Assembly: GCF_001650495.1 (NCBI RefSeq)
Contig: NZ_LWCS01000017.1
Location: 77,078-141,077 of the forward strand
Direction of reading: 5' to 3'
DNA: 64,000 bases
DNA from: Mycolicibacterium iranicum
GTDB lineage: Bacteria; Actinomycetota; Actinomycetes; Mycobacteriales; Mycobacteriaceae
The notes under the pieces were generated by a model. It ran no database searches and was not told where the DNA came from. It saw only the letters and a list, made by a program, of their open reading frames with translations. The position numbers and the translations under genes are program-made. Positions 34,659 through 43,577 of the stretch are shown here, one piece after another. How positions within the stretch are numbered: the first letter of the stretch is position 1; each line of letters opens with the position of its first letter.

Positions 34659-35815
34659 GCGGCTTCATCGAGACCGAGGAACAGCAGGCGCTGCGCAAGG
34701 CGGTGGCCGCCATGGTCGCCAACTATGGGCAGCAGTACTACCTCGAAAAGGCCCGCGCCGGCCAGCACACCGACGAATTGTGGTCCGAGGCAGGCAAACT
34801 CGGCTTCATCGGGGTGAACCTGCCGGAGCAGTACGGTGGCGGCGGCGCTGGTATGTACGAGCTCGGCCTCGTGATGGAGGAGATGGCGGCCGGTGGGGCG
34901 TCCCTTCTGATGATGGTCGTCTCACCCGCGATCAACGGCACGATCATCTCGAAGTTCGGCACCGAGGAGCAGAAGAAGCGCTGGATACCGGGTATCGCCG
35001 ACGGATCCCTGACGATGGCGTTCGCGATCACCGAACCCGATGCCGGCTCGAACTCGCACAAGATCACCACGACGGCCCGCCGCGACGGAAACGACTGGAT
35101 CCTGTCCGGGCAGAAGGTCTACATCTCCGGGGTGGATCAGGCGCAGGCGGTGCTCGTCGTCGGCCGCACCGAAGATCACAAAACAGGCAACCTGAAGCCT
35201 GCATTGTTCGTCGTGCCCACCGATACACCGGGATTCACGTTCACGAAGATCCCCATGGAGATCATCAGCCCGGAGTTCCAGTTCCAGGTGTTTCTCGACG
35301 AGGTGCGATTGCCCGCCGACGCGCTGGTCGGATCCGAGGACGCCGCGATCGCGCAGCTGTTCGCCGGGCTGAATCCCGAACGGATCATGGGCGCGGCCAA
35401 CGCGGTCGGCGTCGGCCGTTTCGCGATCGACAGGGCCGTCGAGTACGTCAAGACACGTCAGGTGTGGAAGACGCCGATCGGTGCGCACCAGGGTCTGTCA
35501 CATCCTCTGGCGCAGAACCATATCGAGGTCGAGCTGGCGAAGTTGATGATGCAGAAGGCGGCTGCGCTGTACGACGCGGGCGACGACGGCGGGGCGGCCG
35601 AGGCGGCCAACATGGCCAAGTACGCGGCCGGCGAAGCCTCGGTGCGCGCGGTGGACCAGGCGGTGCAGTCGCTGGGCGGCAACGGCCTGACCCAGGAGTA
35701 CGGTGTCGCGTCGATGCTGACGGCGTCGCGGCTGGCGCGCATCGCGCCGGTGAGCCGCGAGATGATCCTCAACTTCATCGCGCAGACGTCGCTGGGCCTG
35801 CCGAGGTCCTACTGA
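34655..35815 (+). CDS. fadE12: Acyl-CoA dehydrogenase FadE12
   Basis: A 386-residue acyl-CoA dehydrogenase, second in the operon. The FAD loop is AFAITEPDAGSNSHKITTTA; the central GQKVYISGVDQAQAVLVVGR and the helix SLGGNGLTQEYGV (with Glu at the position used as general base in some family members) are visible. Its ending differs from the usual GGTTEI motif and reads ARIAPVSREMILNFIAQTSLG, as in the citronellyl-CoA (AtuD-like) branch. Start GTG 34655 overlaps the accA2 stop; its own stop shares a base with echA7. Confidence 0.92.
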   Translation: MSGFIETEEQQALRKAVAAMVANYGQQYYLEKARAGQHTDELWSEAGKLGFIGVNLPEQYGGGGAGMYELGLVMEEMAAGGASLLMMVVSPAINGTIISKFGTEEQKKRWIPGIADGSLTMAFAITEPDAGSNSHKITTTARRDGNDWILSGQKVYISGVDQAQAVLVVGRTEDHKTGNLKPALFVVPTDTPGFTFTKIPMEIISPEFQFQVFLDEVRLPADALVGSEDAAIAQLFAGLNPERIMGAANAVGVGRFAIDRAVEYVKTRQVWKTPIGAHQGLSHPLAQNHIEVELAKLMMQKAAALYDAGDDGGAAEAANMAKYAAGEASVRAVDQAVQSLGGNGLTQEYGVASMLTASRLARIAPVSREMILNFIAQTSLGLPRSY

Positions 35816-36585
35816 TGCCGCAGACCCTGGTCGGCTACGAACATGACGGCGCGGTCGCGCGGCTGACCCTGGATTCGCCGCACAACCGCAACGCACTGTC
35901 GACAACGCTCGTCGAGCAACTGCACGACGCCCTGACCCGCGCGTCGGCCGACATGAGCGTGCGGGTTGTGGTGCTGGGTCACACCGGCGGGACGTTCTGC
36001 GCCGGCGCCGACCTGGGTGAGGCAGCCGGCCGGGATCCGTCGGAACTGGCCGTCGCCCGCGCACACGAGATGACCCGCCTGCTGCGCCGGATCCTGGAAC
36101 TACGCCTACCGGTCATCGCCGCGATCGACGGTCATGTCCGGGCAGGCGGGCTCGGCCTGGTCGGCGCCTGCGACATCGCGGTGGCGGGCAACGCCAGCAC
36201 ATTTGCGCTCACCGAGGCGCGCATCGGTGTCGCGCCGTCGATCATCTCGCTGACACTGCTGCCGAAGATGACGGCGCGGGCCGCGGGCCGGTACTTCGTC
36301 ACCGGTGAGAAATTCGGGGCAGCGGAGGCCGCGGACATCGGACTCATCACGGTTGCCACCGACGACGTCGCGGCGACGGTGGCCGAGCTGACGGCCTCGA
36401 TCGCCAAGGGTTCGCCGCAAGGACTGGCGGCGTCGAAGGCACTGACGACGGCGGCCACGATCGACGACTTCGAGCGCCGCGCAGAGAAACTGACGCGCGA
36501 GTCGGCCGAATTGTTCGTCTCCGACGAGGCGCGGGAAGGCATGCTGGCTTTTCTGGAGAAGAGGTCACCGCGCTGGGTCAGCTGA
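35815..36585 (+). CDS. echA7: Enoyl-CoA hydratase EchA7
   Basis: A 256-residue crotonase-fold protein that would hydrate the alpha,beta-unsaturated (glutaconyl-type) CoA formed after carboxylation. The oxyanion-hole segments are NRNALSTTLVEQ/GTFCAGADLGE and GHVRAGGLGLVGACDIAVA. The catalytic glutamate of classical hydratases (position after GLGLV..) reads Ala-Cys-Asp, and EARIGVAPSIISL follows, so chemistry may differ from simple hydration. The ATG shares its A with the fadE12 stop (TGATG). Last gene of the operon. Confidence 0.9.
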   Translation: MPQTLVGYEHDGAVARLTLDSPHNRNALSTTLVEQLHDALTRASADMSVRVVVLGHTGGTFCAGADLGEAAGRDPSELAVARAHEMTRLLRRILELRLPVIAAIDGHVRAGGLGLVGACDIAVAGNASTFALTEARIGVAPSIISLTLLPKMTARAAGRYFVTGEKFGAAEAADIGLITVATDDVAATVAELTASIAKGSPQGLAASKALTTAATIDDFERRAEKLTRESAELFVSDEAREGMLAFLEKRSPRWVS

Positions 36586-36654
36586 CCAGCTCACAGTTTG
36601 GCCAAGATACTTGCATGTGCCGACGTTCGTCGTAGGCTCGTGGTCGATGTGCGC

Positions 36655-37254
36655 ATGTCTCACGACCCGAGCGTCACGATGAGCACCCCCGCTTTCCGCA
36701 GCGGGGCGATGCGCGCTGGAGACACGGATCGCATCCAAGTAGCCCAGCTACTCACCGACGCGGCCGCGTCGGGCACGCTCGGCATCTCCGAATACGAAGA
36801 CCGCCTGAACAAGGCGTACGCCGCGCAGACGTACGACGAACTCGACCGTCTGTCGGCCGACCTTCCCGGCGCGATCACCCGCGGCCGCGGCGGCCCGTGC
36901 CGGCCGGCGCCGTCCAGTCTTCTGCTGGCGATTCTGAGCGGATACGAGCGGCGTGGGCGCTGGAACGTCCCCCGCCGGCTCACCACGTTCGCGTTCTGGG
37001 GTGGCGGCGTCGTCGACCTGCGCTATGCCGACTTCACCTCGCCCGAGGTCAACATCCGGACCTACTCGATCATGGGCGGGCAGACGATCCTGGTGCCGCC
37101 GGAGGTCAACGTCGAGGTGCACGGGGTCGCGGTGATGGGCAGCTTCGATCACAGTGTCGAGGGCGAAGGCTCCCCCGGCGCCCCGCAGGTTCGTATCAGC
37201 GGATTCTCCCTGTGGGGCAGCGTCACCGTCCGGCGCAAGCAGCGCAAGCGCTGA
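36655..37254 (+). CDS. DUF1707 protein with LiaF-like C-terminal domain
   Basis: A 199-residue protein. The N-terminal DUF1707 segment is MRAGDTDRIQVAQLLTDAAASGTLGISEYEDRL; the C-terminal half (about 120-199) has NIRTYSIMGGQTILVPPEVN and GFSLWGSVTVRRK, like the cell-wall-active-antibiotic-response (LiaF/YvqF) beta-helix fold. There is no obvious transmembrane helix between them. Position equals Rv0966c. ATG 36655 is chosen; ATG 36679 is possible. It is convergent with the VWA gene and the stops are only a few bases apart. Possible role in envelope stress sensing, from the fold only. Confidence 0.8.
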   Translation: MSHDPSVTMSTPAFRSGAMRAGDTDRIQVAQLLTDAAASGTLGISEYEDRLNKAYAAQTYDELDRLSADLPGAITRGRGGPCRPAPSSLLLAILSGYERRGRWNVPRRLTTFAFWGGGVVDLRYADFTSPEVNIRTYSIMGGQTILVPPEVNVEVHGVAVMGSFDHSVEGEGSPGAPQVRISGFSLWGSVTVRRKQRKR

Positions 37255-37258
37255 ACCC

Positions 37259-39232
37259 CTACCGCCGCCGCTTTGCGCTCAGGTAGTCACCGACCACCGC
37301 GGCGCCCAGCCCGTCGAGGTCTGGCACCACCACACGCCCGCCGACACGGCGCGCAACCTGGTCGATGAAGCGTGCCAGCCCGGGATCGCTGCCGAGCCGG
37401 AAGATCGTCACCTGCGCGCCGAGGCGCGCCACTTCGTCGAATCCCTTCACCGTGTGGGCGATGGTCCGGGGGTGCGGCGGGTAATCGAAGAACACAGCCG
37501 AACTTCCGTTGCCGTCGAAGTCCTCCAGGTGCGCTGTCGGCTCACCATCGGTGACGACGAGGATCACCGGCTGCGCATTGGGGTGACGTCTCAGGTGCCG
37601 GCTGGCCAGCGCGAGCGCGTGGTGCAGATTGGTGCCCTGTTCGTAGACGCCCTCCAGCCCGGTCAGCTCGGCGGCGGTGACCGTGCGGGCGTAACGACCG
37701 AACGCGACGATCTGCAGGGCGTCTGAGCGGAACCGCGTGCTGACGAGGTGGTTCAGTGCCAGCGCGGTGCGCTTCATCGGCAGCCAGCGGTTCTCCATCA
37801 CCATCGAGAACGAGGTGTCGACCAGCAGCGCGACCGCGGCCTGTGTGCGGGTCTCGGTCTCGGAGATCTCGACGTCTTCGACCGTGATCCGGATCGGGCG
37901 GGCCGACTCGCCGGTTCCAGCCTCCCGCAGGACCGCATTGGTGAGGGTCCGGGTCACGTTCCACGGTTCGGTGTCGCCGAACTGCCATGGCCGCGTCGCG
38001 CCCGTCAACTCACCCGCCGCCCCGGCCTTACGAGTGTCGCGCTCACCGTGACGACCCGAAAGCTGTTGTGCCACATCCCGTAACGCTGCTTGCCCGAGCT
38101 GACGCATAGCTTTCGGCGAGAGCCGCCACTGCCCGTCGGAACCGCGGTCGAGAAAGCCCTGGTTCATCAGCGCGCGTTCCAGATCGGCCAGGGTCCGCGC
38201 GTCGACTGCGGCGTCCTCGCCGAGCTGACGTGCCAGCATGTCGAGGTCGACGTCGTCCATCGTCGCGCCCGAGTAGCTCTGTGAGAGCTGCTCGGCGAGC
38301 TGCTCGAGTTCGGAGATGTCGGCAAGTGCCTGCGCGCCCTCCCCCATGCCCAGCGGGTCGTCCCCGGAGAACCGCTGTGAACCCGACCAATCCTCGCCGG
38401 GTCGGGCGGCCTGGAGATGGCTGTCGAGGCGGTTGAGCGCGTTCATCAACGACGGTGAACCGAAAGCCTGCTGCGCCAACGAGTCCAACTCGGCGCGCTG
38501 CTGCTCGCTGAGGCTGTTGCGGAACCGTTGCGCCGCCGCGGAACGCTTCGCGAGCGAGTCCAGCAGCTCGTCGACGTTCTTCGGATTCTCCGGGAAGTAC
38601 TGGCCGTGCTTGGCCATGAAGTCGTCGAAGTCTTGCTGCGAGTCCTGTCCCTGCGAATGCTTGTCGAGCAGGTCGTTGAGGTCGTCGAGCATCTCGTTGA
38701 CCCGCTGGCGATCCTCGTCGGTCGCGTTCTCCAGTGCCTGCTTCATGCCCGCGAAACGCTGGTCGAGCATCTCGCGGCCCATGAGATCTTTGATCTGCTC
38801 GTACTTTTCGCGGGCCTCCTGCGAACGCCAGTCGTACTCGGCGAGCTCCTGCACGGCCTTGGCGGGCGACGGCGACAGGGACTCCAGCTGAAGTTCGCCG
38901 AAGCGGGCGTCGTCGTCGAGTGCCCGCGCCAACTCCTTGCGCTCGGCCAGCACCGCCTCGTCGAGCAGCTTCTTTATGTCGGCCAGGGTGCCGTCCAGGT
39001 TGTTGCGCTGCAGCAGTTCCCGTCGGCGGCGGTTGGCCTCGGCGGCGAGCTTGTCGGCGCCCGGCATGTTCCGGGTGCCGCGCCGAAGCAGCTCCGACAG
39101 CGCGCGACGGGGTGACGTGCCTTCCATGACGTCCTGTCCGATCGCCTCCAGCGCCTCCCGTAGGTCGACGGGCGGTGCCAGCGGGTCGGGGCCGCCGGTG
39201 TATCGCGAGTACCGCGAAAGCCGGTTAGCCAT
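37259..39232 (-). CDS. VWA-domain (CoxE-like) protein, partner of the AAA+ ATPase
   Basis: A 657-residue soluble protein (Rv0959 type). Two thirds is helical and charged (coiled-coil-like region about 110-330, rich in Glu/Gln/Arg); the C-terminal 200 residues are a von Willebrand factor A domain with the MIDAS motif DTSFSMV, then the Thr in QGTNLHHAL and the Asp in VVTDGEPT. VWA proteins act with MoxR-type AAA+ ATPases in metal insertion or complex assembly. Start ATG 39232 overlaps the ATPase stop by eight bases. The gene is last in a six-gene minus-strand operon. Confidence 0.9.
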   Translation of the reverse strand: MANRLSRYSRYTGGPDPLAPPVDLREALEAIGQDVMEGTSPRRALSELLRRGTRNMPGADKLAAEANRRRRELLQRNNLDGTLADIKKLLDEAVLAERKELARALDDDARFGELQLESLSPSPAKAVQELAEYDWRSQEAREKYEQIKDLMGREMLDQRFAGMKQALENATDEDRQRVNEMLDDLNDLLDKHSQGQDSQQDFDDFMAKHGQYFPENPKNVDELLDSLAKRSAAAQRFRNSLSEQQRAELDSLAQQAFGSPSLMNALNRLDSHLQAARPGEDWSGSQRFSGDDPLGMGEGAQALADISELEQLAEQLSQSYSGATMDDVDLDMLARQLGEDAAVDARTLADLERALMNQGFLDRGSDGQWRLSPKAMRQLGQAALRDVAQQLSGRHGERDTRKAGAAGELTGATRPWQFGDTEPWNVTRTLTNAVLREAGTGESARPIRITVEDVEISETETRTQAAVALLVDTSFSMVMENRWLPMKRTALALNHLVSTRFRSDALQIVAFGRYARTVTAAELTGLEGVYEQGTNLHHALALASRHLRRHPNAQPVILVVTDGEPTAHLEDFDGNGSSAVFFDYPPHPRTIAHTVKGFDEVARLGAQVTIFRLGSDPGLARFIDQVARRVGGRVVVPDLDGLGAAVVGDYLSAKRRR

Positions 39233-40619
39233 AAACCGTTTCGCCTTGATCGGACACCTTGTCGATTCGCTTCGCCAGATAGAGCGCTTCGAGCGCCAGC
39301 TCGATCGCCGCCGCGCGCTGCCCTTCGGACTGGGCACCGAGGCGCTGCTGGATCTCGGCGACGGCGGGCACCTCGGGCAGCGCCGCCAGCACGTTGCGGG
39401 CCGACACCCGCTCGCCGGTGGTGACGGGAGAGCCACCCTCCACCGCGGTGACGATCGGTCCGACGTCGATACCGCCGAGCAGCCGCTGTGCCGTCTCGGC
39501 GGTGGCGCGGCGCAACAGATGTTCCAGGATTGCCTGCTCGCGGCCCTCCTCGCCGGATTCGAACTCGAGCTTGCCGCGCAGCACGTCGATGATCGACGCG
39601 AGATCCACCACGCGTGCAACGGGTTCTTGCTCGCCCAGCACCGCTGCACGATGCCGGGCCGATGCCGCGACGGTCTCGGCCGCCGCGATCGCGAACCGAG
39701 CGGACACCCCGGAACGCTGATCGATGGACGTCGATTCGCGCAGGCTGCGCGCAAACCGCGCCAGGATATGCAGCAGGTGTTCAGGAACCTCGGCGGCCAG
39801 ATGCGCCTCCTGCACGATGACGCCGACCTCGGCATCGAGTTCCTGCGGATAGTGGGTGCGGATCTCGGCCCCGAAGCGGTCCTTGAGCGGGGTGATGATG
39901 CGTCCGCGGTTGGTGTAGTCCTCCGGGTTGGCACTGGCCACCACAAGCACGTCGAGGGGCAATCTGAGCGTGTAGCCGCGCACCTGGATGTCGCGCTCCT
40001 CCATCACGTTGAGCATCGACACCTGGATGCGTTCGGCCAGGTCGGGCAGCTCGTTGACCGCGACGATGCCGCGGTGCGCGCGAGGGATCAGACCGTAGGC
40101 GATGGTTTCGGGGTCGCCGAGGCTGCGGCCTTCGGCGACTTTGATGGGGTCGATGTCACCGACCAGGTCGGCAACGCTGGTGTCTGGGGTCGCGAGCTTC
40201 TCGGTGTAGCGCTCGCTGCGGTGGCGCCACTCGACGGGCAGGTCGTCACCTGAATCGGCCGCCCGGCGGATCGACTCCGGGGTGATCGGGCTGTACGGGT
40301 GTTCGCCGAGTTCGGCGCCGCCGATGACGGGCGTCCATTCGTCGAGCATTCCGGTGAGGGCACGCAGGAGGCGGGTCTTGCCCTGACCGCGCTCACCGAG
40401 CAGGACGATGTCGTGTCCGGCGATGAGGGCCCGTTCCAGCTGCGGGATCACGGTGTCCTCGAACCCGAGGATGCCTGGCCAGACCTCGTCGACGGGGGCG
40501 CCCGACGCGAGTGCCGCCAGCAGGTTCTCCCTGATCTCGGCCTTGACGCTGCGTTCGCGATGCCCCGATGCCCGCAGCTCGCCGACGGTGCGGGGGAGGT
40601 CGTTGGGTGATGTCACCAC
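39225..40619 (-). CDS. AAA+ ATPase, magnesium-chelatase/MoxR type
   Basis: A 464-residue AAA+ ATPase (Rv0958 type). Walker A is LLGERGQGKTRLLRAL (residues 70-85); the helix-2 insert is followed by RGIVAVNELPDL (Walker B-like, NEL in place of DE), then VVASANPED (sensor 1) and PLKDRFGAEIRTHYP (Arg finger). It is annotated as magnesium chelatase subunit in M. tuberculosis, but the VWA partner next door makes a MoxR/VWA chaperone pair more likely, since mycobacteria make no chlorophyll. Overlaps the VWA gene. Confidence 0.9.
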   Translation of the reverse strand: MVTSPNDLPRTVGELRASGHRERSVKAEIRENLLAALASGAPVDEVWPGILGFEDTVIPQLERALIAGHDIVLLGERGQGKTRLLRALTGMLDEWTPVIGGAELGEHPYSPITPESIRRAADSGDDLPVEWRHRSERYTEKLATPDTSVADLVGDIDPIKVAEGRSLGDPETIAYGLIPRAHRGIVAVNELPDLAERIQVSMLNVMEERDIQVRGYTLRLPLDVLVVASANPEDYTNRGRIITPLKDRFGAEIRTHYPQELDAEVGVIVQEAHLAAEVPEHLLHILARFARSLRESTSIDQRSGVSARFAIAAAETVAASARHRAAVLGEQEPVARVVDLASIIDVLRGKLEFESGEEGREQAILEHLLRRATAETAQRLLGGIDVGPIVTAVEGGSPVTTGERVSARNVLAALPEVPAVAEIQQRLGAQSEGQRAAAIELALEALYLAKRIDKVSDQGETVYG

Positions 40620-40654
40620 TCCAAGCTACGACTGCCGTCCGGATTAGGCACTGT

Positions 40655-40674
40655 GCCCCCGGCGAACAGGGGGC
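40655..40674 (-). terminator. Short hairpin at the lipoprotein stop
   Basis: GCCCCC and GGGGGC pair over an eight-base loop, directly after the lipoprotein stop codon and before the ATPase start on the minus strand. Only six pairs and no T-run, so at most a weak terminator or an mRNA 3' stabiliser inside the operon. Confidence 0.3.
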
Positions 40675-41351
40675 TAGCGGGCGCCTGGGGGCAGCATCTG
40701 GAAGCCGTCGAGGATCTCCTGGGCGTCGCGCTGATACTCCGGATCCTGCTCGTCGGCGCTCTGCAAGGTGAGTGCGACCCCGAAGGTTCTGCCTTCGGTG
40801 AACATGACGGCGCTCAGCAGTTCGGCGCGGCGTGGCCCCGCGGTGCCCAGCAGCGGAGACATATAACTGCCGCGCACGGCGGGCAGACCGCACACGGTGG
40901 TGTCGGTGAGCTCCAGGTCGGTCACCCCCAACTGCGACACCTGCCTACGCTGCTCGTCGAAGAACTCCCGTGCGGACAGTTCCCCGCGGTGCGACTCCAG
41001 CGTCACCACAGCCGTCGGCGCCACTCCGTCGCGGGCGAGGTCGTCGTTGCGCATCACGAAGCGGATCATGTCCGAATCCAGTGCCGTGATCCGCTCCCAT
41101 CCGCCCGGCTGGGGAATCCGCAGCACCGGATCGGCATCCGCCGAAACCCCCGAGGGGGAGGGCACGTCAACCAGTTCGGCGTCGACAGGCGTGCAGTCCT
41201 GAGCGGACGCGGCAGACCCGAACACCTGGCCTGGTTGTGCGGCCACACCCCGCGCGTCGTCGACCACGCGGGTACACGACGGCAGCAGCGTCGCCGCGGC
41301 GATCGCGGCCAGAGCGACGGCCCGTCGACGCCGGGATGTTCGGATCATCAT
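40674..41351 (-). CDS. Lipoprotein between purH and the AAA+ ATPase
   Basis: A 225-residue lipoprotein (start ATG 41351, MMIRTSRRRRAVALAAIAAA) with lipobox LLPSC at about residue 26. The mature domain has PVLRIPQPGGWERITALDSD, then APTAVVTLESHRGE and TTVCGLPAVRGSYMSP near the end, with the general layout of LpqN/LpqT-type or Mtc28-type mycobacterial lipoproteins. Cysteines CTPVD and VCGL may pair. It follows purH by 13 bp, so it is in the same transcript, but no role can be linked to purine synthesis. Confidence 0.7.
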   Translation of the reverse strand: MMIRTSRRRRAVALAAIAAATLLPSCTRVVDDARGVAAQPGQVFGSAASAQDCTPVDAELVDVPSPSGVSADADPVLRIPQPGGWERITALDSDMIRFVMRNDDLARDGVAPTAVVTLESHRGELSAREFFDEQRRQVSQLGVTDLELTDTTVCGLPAVRGSYMSPLLGTAGPRRAELLSAVMFTEGRTFGVALTLQSADEQDPEYQRDAQEILDGFQMLPPGAR

Positions 41352-41364
41352 GTGTCGGCGACTC

Positions 41365-42942
41365 CTAGTGCGCGAAATGCCTTGCACCGGTGAGGTACAG
41401 CGTGATCCCTGCCGCCTTCGCGGCGGCGGTGACCTCGTCGTCGCGCACCGAGCCGCCGGGGTGGACGACGGCCTTGACGCCTGCCTTCGTCAAGGTCTCC
41501 AGTCCATCGGGGAACGGGAAGAAGGCGTCGGAGGCGCCGACGGCGCCGCGGGTGCGATCACCCGCCCGCTCCACGGCGAGCCTGGCTGCGTCGACGCGAT
41601 TCACCTGTCCCATACCGACTCCGACGGTGGCGCCGTCCTTGGCGATCACGATCGCGTTGGACTTGACGGCCCGGCACGTCCGCCACGCGAACACCAGGTC
41701 AGCCAGAGTCTCGGGGTCTGCGGGGCTGCCGGTGGCCAGCGTCCAATTGTTGGGGTCATCCCCGTCCGCATCGACCGCGTCGCGGTGTTGCAGCAGCAGT
41801 CCACCGCTCACCTGGCGGAACTCGGTACCACCCGGCTGCGGTTCGGAAGCGACGAGCACCCGGATGTTCTTCTTGCCCTGAAGGATCTCGACGGCACCGG
41901 GCTCGTAGGCCGGCGCGATGATCACCTCGGTGAAAATGCCCGCGACTGTTTCGGCCATCTCCACGGTGACTTCTGTGTTGGCGGCGATCACCCCGCCGAA
42001 TGCCGACAGCGGGTCGCATTCGTGCGCCTTGCGGTGCGCGTCGGCCACCGACACCGGGGAGATCGCGATCCCACACGGGTTGGCGTGCTTGATGATTGCC
42101 ACGCAGATGTCTTCGTGGTCGAATGCCGCGCGCCAGGCAGCGTCGGCGTCGGTGTAGTTGTTGTAGGACATCTCCTTGCCGTGCAGCTGTTCGGCCTGCG
42201 CGAGCCCGGGCCAGCCGCCGTCGTCACTGTACAGCGCGGCCTGCTGATGCGGGTTCTCGCCGTAGCGCAGCACCGCGGTGCGCCGAAAGGTCGACCCCAG
42301 CCATCGCGGCAGCTCGGCCGATTCCGCGTTCTCCTCGGGGGCCAGCACCGCACCCATCCAGGAAGCCACAGCCACGTCGTATTCGGCGGTGTGACGGAAC
42401 GCCAACGACGCCAGCTTCTTCCGCTCACCGTAGGTGAATCCACCCGCCCGCACCGCGGCCAGCACCCCGTCGTATCCGAGGGGGTCGACGACGACGGCGA
42501 CGCTGGGGTGATTCTTGGCGGCGGCACGCACCATGGACGGTCCGCCGATGTCGATCTGCTCCACACACTCGTCGACGTCCGCCCCGGAGTTGACGGTCTG
42601 GGTGAACGGGTAGAGGTTGACCACGACGAGTTCGAACGCCGCGACGCCGAGTTCGGCCAACGCCGAGACATGTTCGGGCTTGCGCTGATCGGCGAGCAGG
42701 CCGGCATGTACGTGCGGGTGCAGCGTCTTGACACGACCGTCGAGAACTTCGGGGAAGCCCGTGACGTCCTCGACCGGGGTGACCGGAATGCCGGCACCGG
42801 CAATGGTTTTGGCGGTCGACCCGGTGGAGACGATGTCGACGCCCGCCGCATGCAGTCCCTCGGCAAGCGGTACCAGACCCGACTTGTCGTAGACACTGAT
42901 CAGGGCACGGCGGATAGGTCGCCGGAAGTCGTTGTCGCTCAT
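41365..42942 (-). CDS. purH: Bifunctional AICAR formyltransferase / IMP cyclohydrolase
   Basis: PurH does the last two steps of IMP synthesis: formyl transfer to AICAR and ring closure. The 525-residue protein has the N-terminal IMPCH domain ([36 protein letters not shown]) and the C-terminal transformylase ([26 protein letters not shown] with the catalytic Lys-His pair, and GGSVRDDEV). Start ATG 42942 overlaps the purN stop by four bases. Rv0957 by synteny. Confidence 0.97.
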   Translation of the reverse strand: MSDNDFRRPIRRALISVYDKSGLVPLAEGLHAAGVDIVSTGSTAKTIAGAGIPVTPVEDVTGFPEVLDGRVKTLHPHVHAGLLADQRKPEHVSALAELGVAAFELVVVNLYPFTQTVNSGADVDECVEQIDIGGPSMVRAAAKNHPSVAVVVDPLGYDGVLAAVRAGGFTYGERKKLASLAFRHTAEYDVAVASWMGAVLAPEENAESAELPRWLGSTFRRTAVLRYGENPHQQAALYSDDGGWPGLAQAEQLHGKEMSYNNYTDADAAWRAAFDHEDICVAIIKHANPCGIAISPVSVADAHRKAHECDPLSAFGGVIAANTEVTVEMAETVAGIFTEVIIAPAYEPGAVEILQGKKNIRVLVASEPQPGGTEFRQVSGGLLLQHRDAVDADGDDPNNWTLATGSPADPETLADLVFAWRTCRAVKSNAIVIAKDGATVGVGMGQVNRVDAARLAVERAGDRTRGAVGASDAFFPFPDGLETLTKAGVKAVVHPGGSVRDDEVTAAAKAAGITLYLTGARHFAH

Positions 42943-43568
42943 CCTAGAATCGCCTTTCGTCCTGTCCAGGTCATACCGCGGGTGGCCATCGCGGCCACCA
43001 CATCCACCAGAAGTTGTCGCTCGATCGCCTTGATTCGCTCGTGCAGGGTCGACTCGTCGTCCCCGTCGAGCACCGGCACGGCCTCCTGAGCCACGATCGG
43101 ACCGGTGTCGATGCCTGCGTCCACCAGATGCACGGTGCACCCGGTCAACCGCACGCCGTAGGCCAACGCGTCGCGGACCGCATGGGCACCGGGGAATGCA
43201 GGCAGAAGCGCGGGATGTGTGTTGAGCACGCGACCGTGAAACCTGGAAAGAAATTCTGGGCCAAGGATTTTCATGAATCCGGCCGACACAACGATGTCCG
43301 GGTTGAAGGCTGCCGTCGCGTCGGCAATGGCGACATCCCACGCGTTGCGGTCGGGCTGGTCGGCCAGCGACACGGTGAACGAGGGAATCGTCGCCGCGGC
43401 GGCGACGTCGAGCGCCGCGCAGACCCGGTCGGTGCCCACCGCGACGACCCTGGCGGGAAAGTCGCCGACAGCGGCGTCGACCAGAGATCCCAGCAGCGAA
43501 CCAGCACCCGACGCCAGAACCACAAGGCGCGACGGCGCACTAGGGGCCACGTGGACGTCGGGCTGCAC
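42939..43568 (-). CDS. purN: Phosphoribosylglycinamide formyltransferase
   Basis: PurN transfers a formyl group from 10-formyl-THF to GAR in purine synthesis. The 209-residue protein has [26 protein letters not shown] and the catalytic Asn-His in [13 protein letters not shown] with Asp in [10 protein letters not shown]. The usual S-G-x-G-S-N loop reads SGAGSLL, so the Asn that normally contacts the phosphate is a Leu. GTG 43568 start; 9 bp after perM. Together with the downstream purH it covers steps 3, 9 and 10. Confidence 0.95.
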   Translation of the reverse strand: MQPDVHVAPSAPSRLVVLASGAGSLLGSLVDAAVGDFPARVVAVGTDRVCAALDVAAAATIPSFTVSLADQPDRNAWDVAIADATAAFNPDIVVSAGFMKILGPEFLSRFHGRVLNTHPALLPAFPGAHAVRDALAYGVRLTGCTVHLVDAGIDTGPIVAQEAVPVLDGDDESTLHERIKAIERQLLVDVVAAMATRGMTWTGRKAILG

Positions 43569-43577
43569 GCTGAAAGC

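Noticed and set aside
37259..39946. Longer start for the VWA gene reaching into the ATPase gene
   Set aside because: The extension reads Arg/Pro-rich noise; MANRLSRY at 39232 is the natural start.
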